From a virus, in IMG/VR virus record IMGVR_UViG_3300025426_000056, positions 1 through 41,801 of that record: 41,801 bases of DNA. One strand, 5' to 3'. Position numbers and translations under genes: made by a program. The notes under the pieces were generated by a model that was not told where the DNA came from, ran no database searches, and saw only the letters and a list, made by a program, of their open reading frames with translations. This document shows, piece after piece, positions 40,045 to 41,801 of the stretch. Positions within the stretch are counted from its first letter, which is position 1, and the number at the start of each line of letters is the position of its first letter.

Positions 40045-40872
40045 TTAGAAGGTGGTAGTTGTAGCATTATTGATCAAATAACCACCAGCAAAGATTGACG
40101 CAATATATGGTCCGCCTGTGCTTGATTTAATTTGATATTGAATGTCCGTTCCAGCGGGATGAGCGACAGGAACAGTGTACGGAATGTTAAAGATTTGCAC
40201 AAACGGAGACTGCGCTAACACAGTTGTGTTCCCATTTGTTGTGTAGTTATAACCATTTTCTTGGATAGTTGCACCAAGGTTAAACTTATTATACTCAGCA
40301 AACGTCATATATGCGCTGGATGTAAATCCGATTGATGCGTTGGCTTGGATATAAGTAAGATAGAAGGTATAGCCAGCTGGAACTGTGTAAATGGACATTT
40401 GTGTTTGTCCGATACCAGCATTGATCTGAGCGTATAATGTGCCGCCAGACGATTTAGCAGTAATATTGCCAGCATTAAGGCCGTTTGTGACAAACAAACC
40501 ATTAATACGGAAATAGGAATTAGTTGTTGTGACAGTTCCAGAACCATTGAGTGTCGCCAGTTCTGAAATGATATTATAGTTTGCATCCAAGCCGTTGACC
40601 TGAACAATCAAACCAGCATCAGTTGCACCAGATGCACTCAACAAAACAAGCTGAATAGCTGATGAGGGATAAACATAAGCGCCGCCTGATTGTGTCAGAC
40701 CTTCCCAAGTAGGTCCAAGAGCAGTTGATGCAACCTGAGTTGAATAGCCAAAAATCTCAACAGGTTGATGGTACGAGATTAATCCACGACCAACTTGCAA
40801 TTCGAATGGTTCATGTTTGCCATTTTTGGTGATTGAGTCCCAAACAACGCCTGGTTGAGAAAACGTAGCCAT
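40045..40872 (-). CDS. Conserved beta-rich structural protein (275 aa)
   Basis: MATFSQPGVVWDSITKNGKH, then PTWEGLTQSGGAYVYPSSA and VQVNGLDANYNIISELATLN. The middle YFRINGLFVTNG and TQMSIYTVPAGYTFYL complete a pattern I know from virion proteins of marine phages. Beta-rich and Gly/Thr-rich, so likely part of the capsid surface or tail. Exact place in the virion unknown. Confidence 0.72.
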   Translation of the reverse strand: MATFSQPGVVWDSITKNGKHEPFELQVGRGLISYHQPVEIFGYSTQVASTALGPTWEGLTQSGGAYVYPSSAIQLVLLSASGATDAGLIVQVNGLDANYNIISELATLNGSGTVTTTNSYFRINGLFVTNGLNAGNITAKSSGGTLYAQINAGIGQTQMSIYTVPAGYTFYLTYIQANASIGFTSSAYMTFAEYNKFNLGATIQENGYNYTTNGNTTVLAQSPFVQIFNIPYTVPVAHPAGTDIQYQIKSSTGGPYIASIFAGGYLINNATTTTF

Positions 40873-40874
40873 AA

Positions 40875-41042
40875 TTATTTACCTTTCATGCGTGCAACAG
40901 CAGCATTATCTACCAGATTTGGGTAAGGTCTGCCAGCAGCTCTTGCGTGCGCTTTAGCCAATTGCACTTTTTTGTGAGTTAAATGTTTCGTGTGATGATC
41001 TTTGGGGAGTTTTGTATCCCAAAATTGTTTTTCTTCGGACAT
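40875..41042 (-). CDS. Small basic phage protein (55 aa)
   Basis: A 55-codon frame from the ATG at 41042, which overlaps the nuclease stop as ATGA. It reads MSEEKQFWDTKLPKDHHTKH and ends HARAAGRPYPNLVDNAAVAR plus a few residues; the AGRPYPNLVDN block recurs in small phage proteins. Basic and His-rich, with unknown function. It fills the gap before the next structural gene. Confidence 0.65.
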   Translation of the reverse strand: MSEEKQFWDTKLPKDHHTKHLTHKKVQLAKAHARAAGRPYPNLVDNAAVARMKGK

Positions 41043-41467
41043 CAATTACTCCCATACAAACTTAGTCCACTATGTATTTTAACATAGTTTTCAGCTTCAA
41101 GGTCATTTTTTGAAGCCAATAAATAAATTCGTGCATATTCTAACAAGTCTGGATCATCTTTAAAATGACCCAATCCACGATTACAGTGATTGCATAGCAT
41201 ACCACGAATTTGATTAGTTTTATGGTCATGATCAACTACAAGAGTTTCTTCATTTCCACAAATTGTACATCTTATCGTACTGGATAAAATATCTTTTAAA
41301 TCCTTGTCAGAAATCATATTTCTATAATTTCCACGGCGAATTTCAGAACGATAAGAATTTCTGCAATCTCTACACCAACTATCTAAGCCATTTTTCTTCT
41401 TATTATGAAGAGGAAAAAATTCAATTGTTTCAGGCTTATAGTTGCTGCAACGAGTGCATTTTAGCAT
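41042..41467 (-). CDS. Endonuclease VII-type HNH nuclease
   Basis: CTRC (Cys8 and Cys11 when numbered from the upstream ATG at 41479) with a second pair at 36/39, then CTIC and VVDHDHKTNQIRGMLCNHCN, the recombination endonuclease VII motif (zinc cysteines plus DHDH). Such proteins cut branched DNA or act as free-standing mobile HNH enzymes inside structural operons. The ATG at 41467 (MLKC) has GGGGCGTCAA upstream; 41479 would add four residues. Confidence 0.8.
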   Translation of the reverse strand: MLKCTRCSNYKPETIEFFPLHNKKKNGLDSWCRDCRNSYRSEIRRGNYRNMISDKDLKDILSSTIRCTICGNEETLVVDHDHKTNQIRGMLCNHCNRGLGHFKDDPDLLEYARIYLLASKNDLEAENYVKIHSGLSLYGSN

Positions 41468-41709
41468 TTGACGCCCCATTTTTTCAGCGCCAAATTAATA
41501 CGGCTATTAGGGTCATGAGCAGTTTTAGCAGAAGTAAGTTTTTCCTTCATCCCGCACATTCTTGCCCTAAAGTTTTGATGACGTGGATTATCGCTGTCTT
41601 TGGTTGGGGCTTTAAGATGATGACCTTCAGCTCGTGCAGAAGCACGCCCTTTTTCATTTAAGCCACCTGAAGGGTTTTTGCCTTCTTTACGAGTCCATGC
41701 TGCTGTCAT
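41461..41709 (-). CDS. DUF6321-type small phage protein (82 aa)
   Basis: MTAAWTRKEGKNPSGGLNEK begins a basic protein with GRASARAEGHHLKAPTK and NPRHQNFRARMCGM. The AWTRKEGKNPxGGLNxKGR pattern is that of DUF6321 proteins in phages, whose function is unknown. It follows a terminator, so it is the first gene of the visible late transcript or depends on read-through. It overlaps the nuclease gene by 7 bases. Confidence 0.75.
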   Translation of the reverse strand: MTAAWTRKEGKNPSGGLNEKGRASARAEGHHLKAPTKDSDNPRHQNFRARMCGMKEKLTSAKTAHDPNSRINLALKKWGVKC

Positions 41710-41724
41710 GCTTGCCTCACTTAG

Positions 41725-41750
41725 TAAAACGGGGGCGCAATGGCCCCCGT
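41725..41750 (-). terminator. Rho-independent terminator inside the late operon
   Basis: Read on the minus strand, ACGGGGGC (41750-41743) pairs with GCCCCCGT (41736-41729) around CATTGC, and TTTTAC follows. It ends the transcript of whatever gene lies to the right, and may attenuate the downstream structural genes. The T run is short, so some read-through is likely. Confidence 0.7.
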
Positions 41751-41776
41751 AAATAAGACTACCTTAGGGGGTTATC

Positions 41777-41801
41777 TTATTCCCATTCCATCTCTTCTTT
41801 A
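41777..41801 (-). CDS. C-terminal fragment of an upstream gene, cut by the window edge
   Basis: The last eight codons read KEEMEWE then TAA, an acidic ending just before the terminator. The product cannot be named; a capsid or scaffold gene is possible from its place ahead of the neck and tail genes. Confidence 0.35.

Noticed and set aside
1-41801. tRNA genes, CRISPR arrays, insertion sequences, attachment sites
   Set aside because: None recognised by eye; regular spacer arrays, transposase motifs or cloverleaf-like sequences were not seen. A tRNA could be missed without a search program.

Overview
The window looks like a large part of a tailed double-stranded DNA phage genome of moderate to low GC, most likely infecting an alphaproteobacterium. 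The main host clue is a GcrA-type cell-cycle regulator gene (16503-17069), a family essentially confined to Alphaproteobacteria and their phages. The structural genes (P22 gp4-like connector, very large Gln/Ala-rich virion proteins, chaperone-tipped fibres) suggest a short-tailed phage, but that is inference. No integrase, tRNA, CRISPR array or insertion sequence was seen. Major capsid, portal and large terminase are not here and probably lie beyond the right edge.

Layout: (1) 1-297, two tandem DUF551 genes on the minus strand, the first cut by the window edge. (2) 298-1288, about 1 kb without credible genes and dense in repeats. It holds an exact 16-bp parS palindrome (749-764) between two 31-bp direct repeats, an AACGTGAAC repeat family, 28-bp direct repeats built on GGTTGACA, and long G tracts. 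(3) 1289-3349, seven small plus-strand genes, three of which have a copy of a structured leader RNA in front of them. Face-to-face terminators follow. (4) 3493-11915, a long minus-strand early operon read right to left: Cro/YdaS-like regulator, RusA resolvase, small proteins, a class I glutamine-amidotransferase-like protein, SF2 helicase, zinc-ribbon/TOPRIM primase, an Api92-like protein, tiny membrane proteins and small terminase. (5) 11916-12015, a divergent control region. (6) 12016-17618, a plus-strand operon with ERF annealase, YqaJ/lambda-type exonuclease, a possible SSB-like protein, HNH nuclease, DUF6378 protein, an exported lytic transglycosylase and the GcrA-like regulator. (7) 17619-41801, the late minus-strand operon: structural proteins, fibres with S74 chaperone domains, a 2-oxoglutarate oxygenase, a GNAT acetyltransferase, and a lysis cassette (GH24 endolysin plus overlapping Rz/Rz1-like spanins).

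How it may work: the small HTH protein probably controls the divergent early promoters. Primase and helicase support replication. ERF, exonuclease, the putative SSB-like protein and RusA form a recombination set. The late operon builds the virion and ends infection by lysis. The most unusual points are the parS site with organised flanking repeats, in a phage that also carries a GcrA-like regulator, and the three covarying hairpin leaders. Together they suggest undescribed host-coupled maintenance and RNA-level control. Function calls come from reading motifs by eye, not from database searches.
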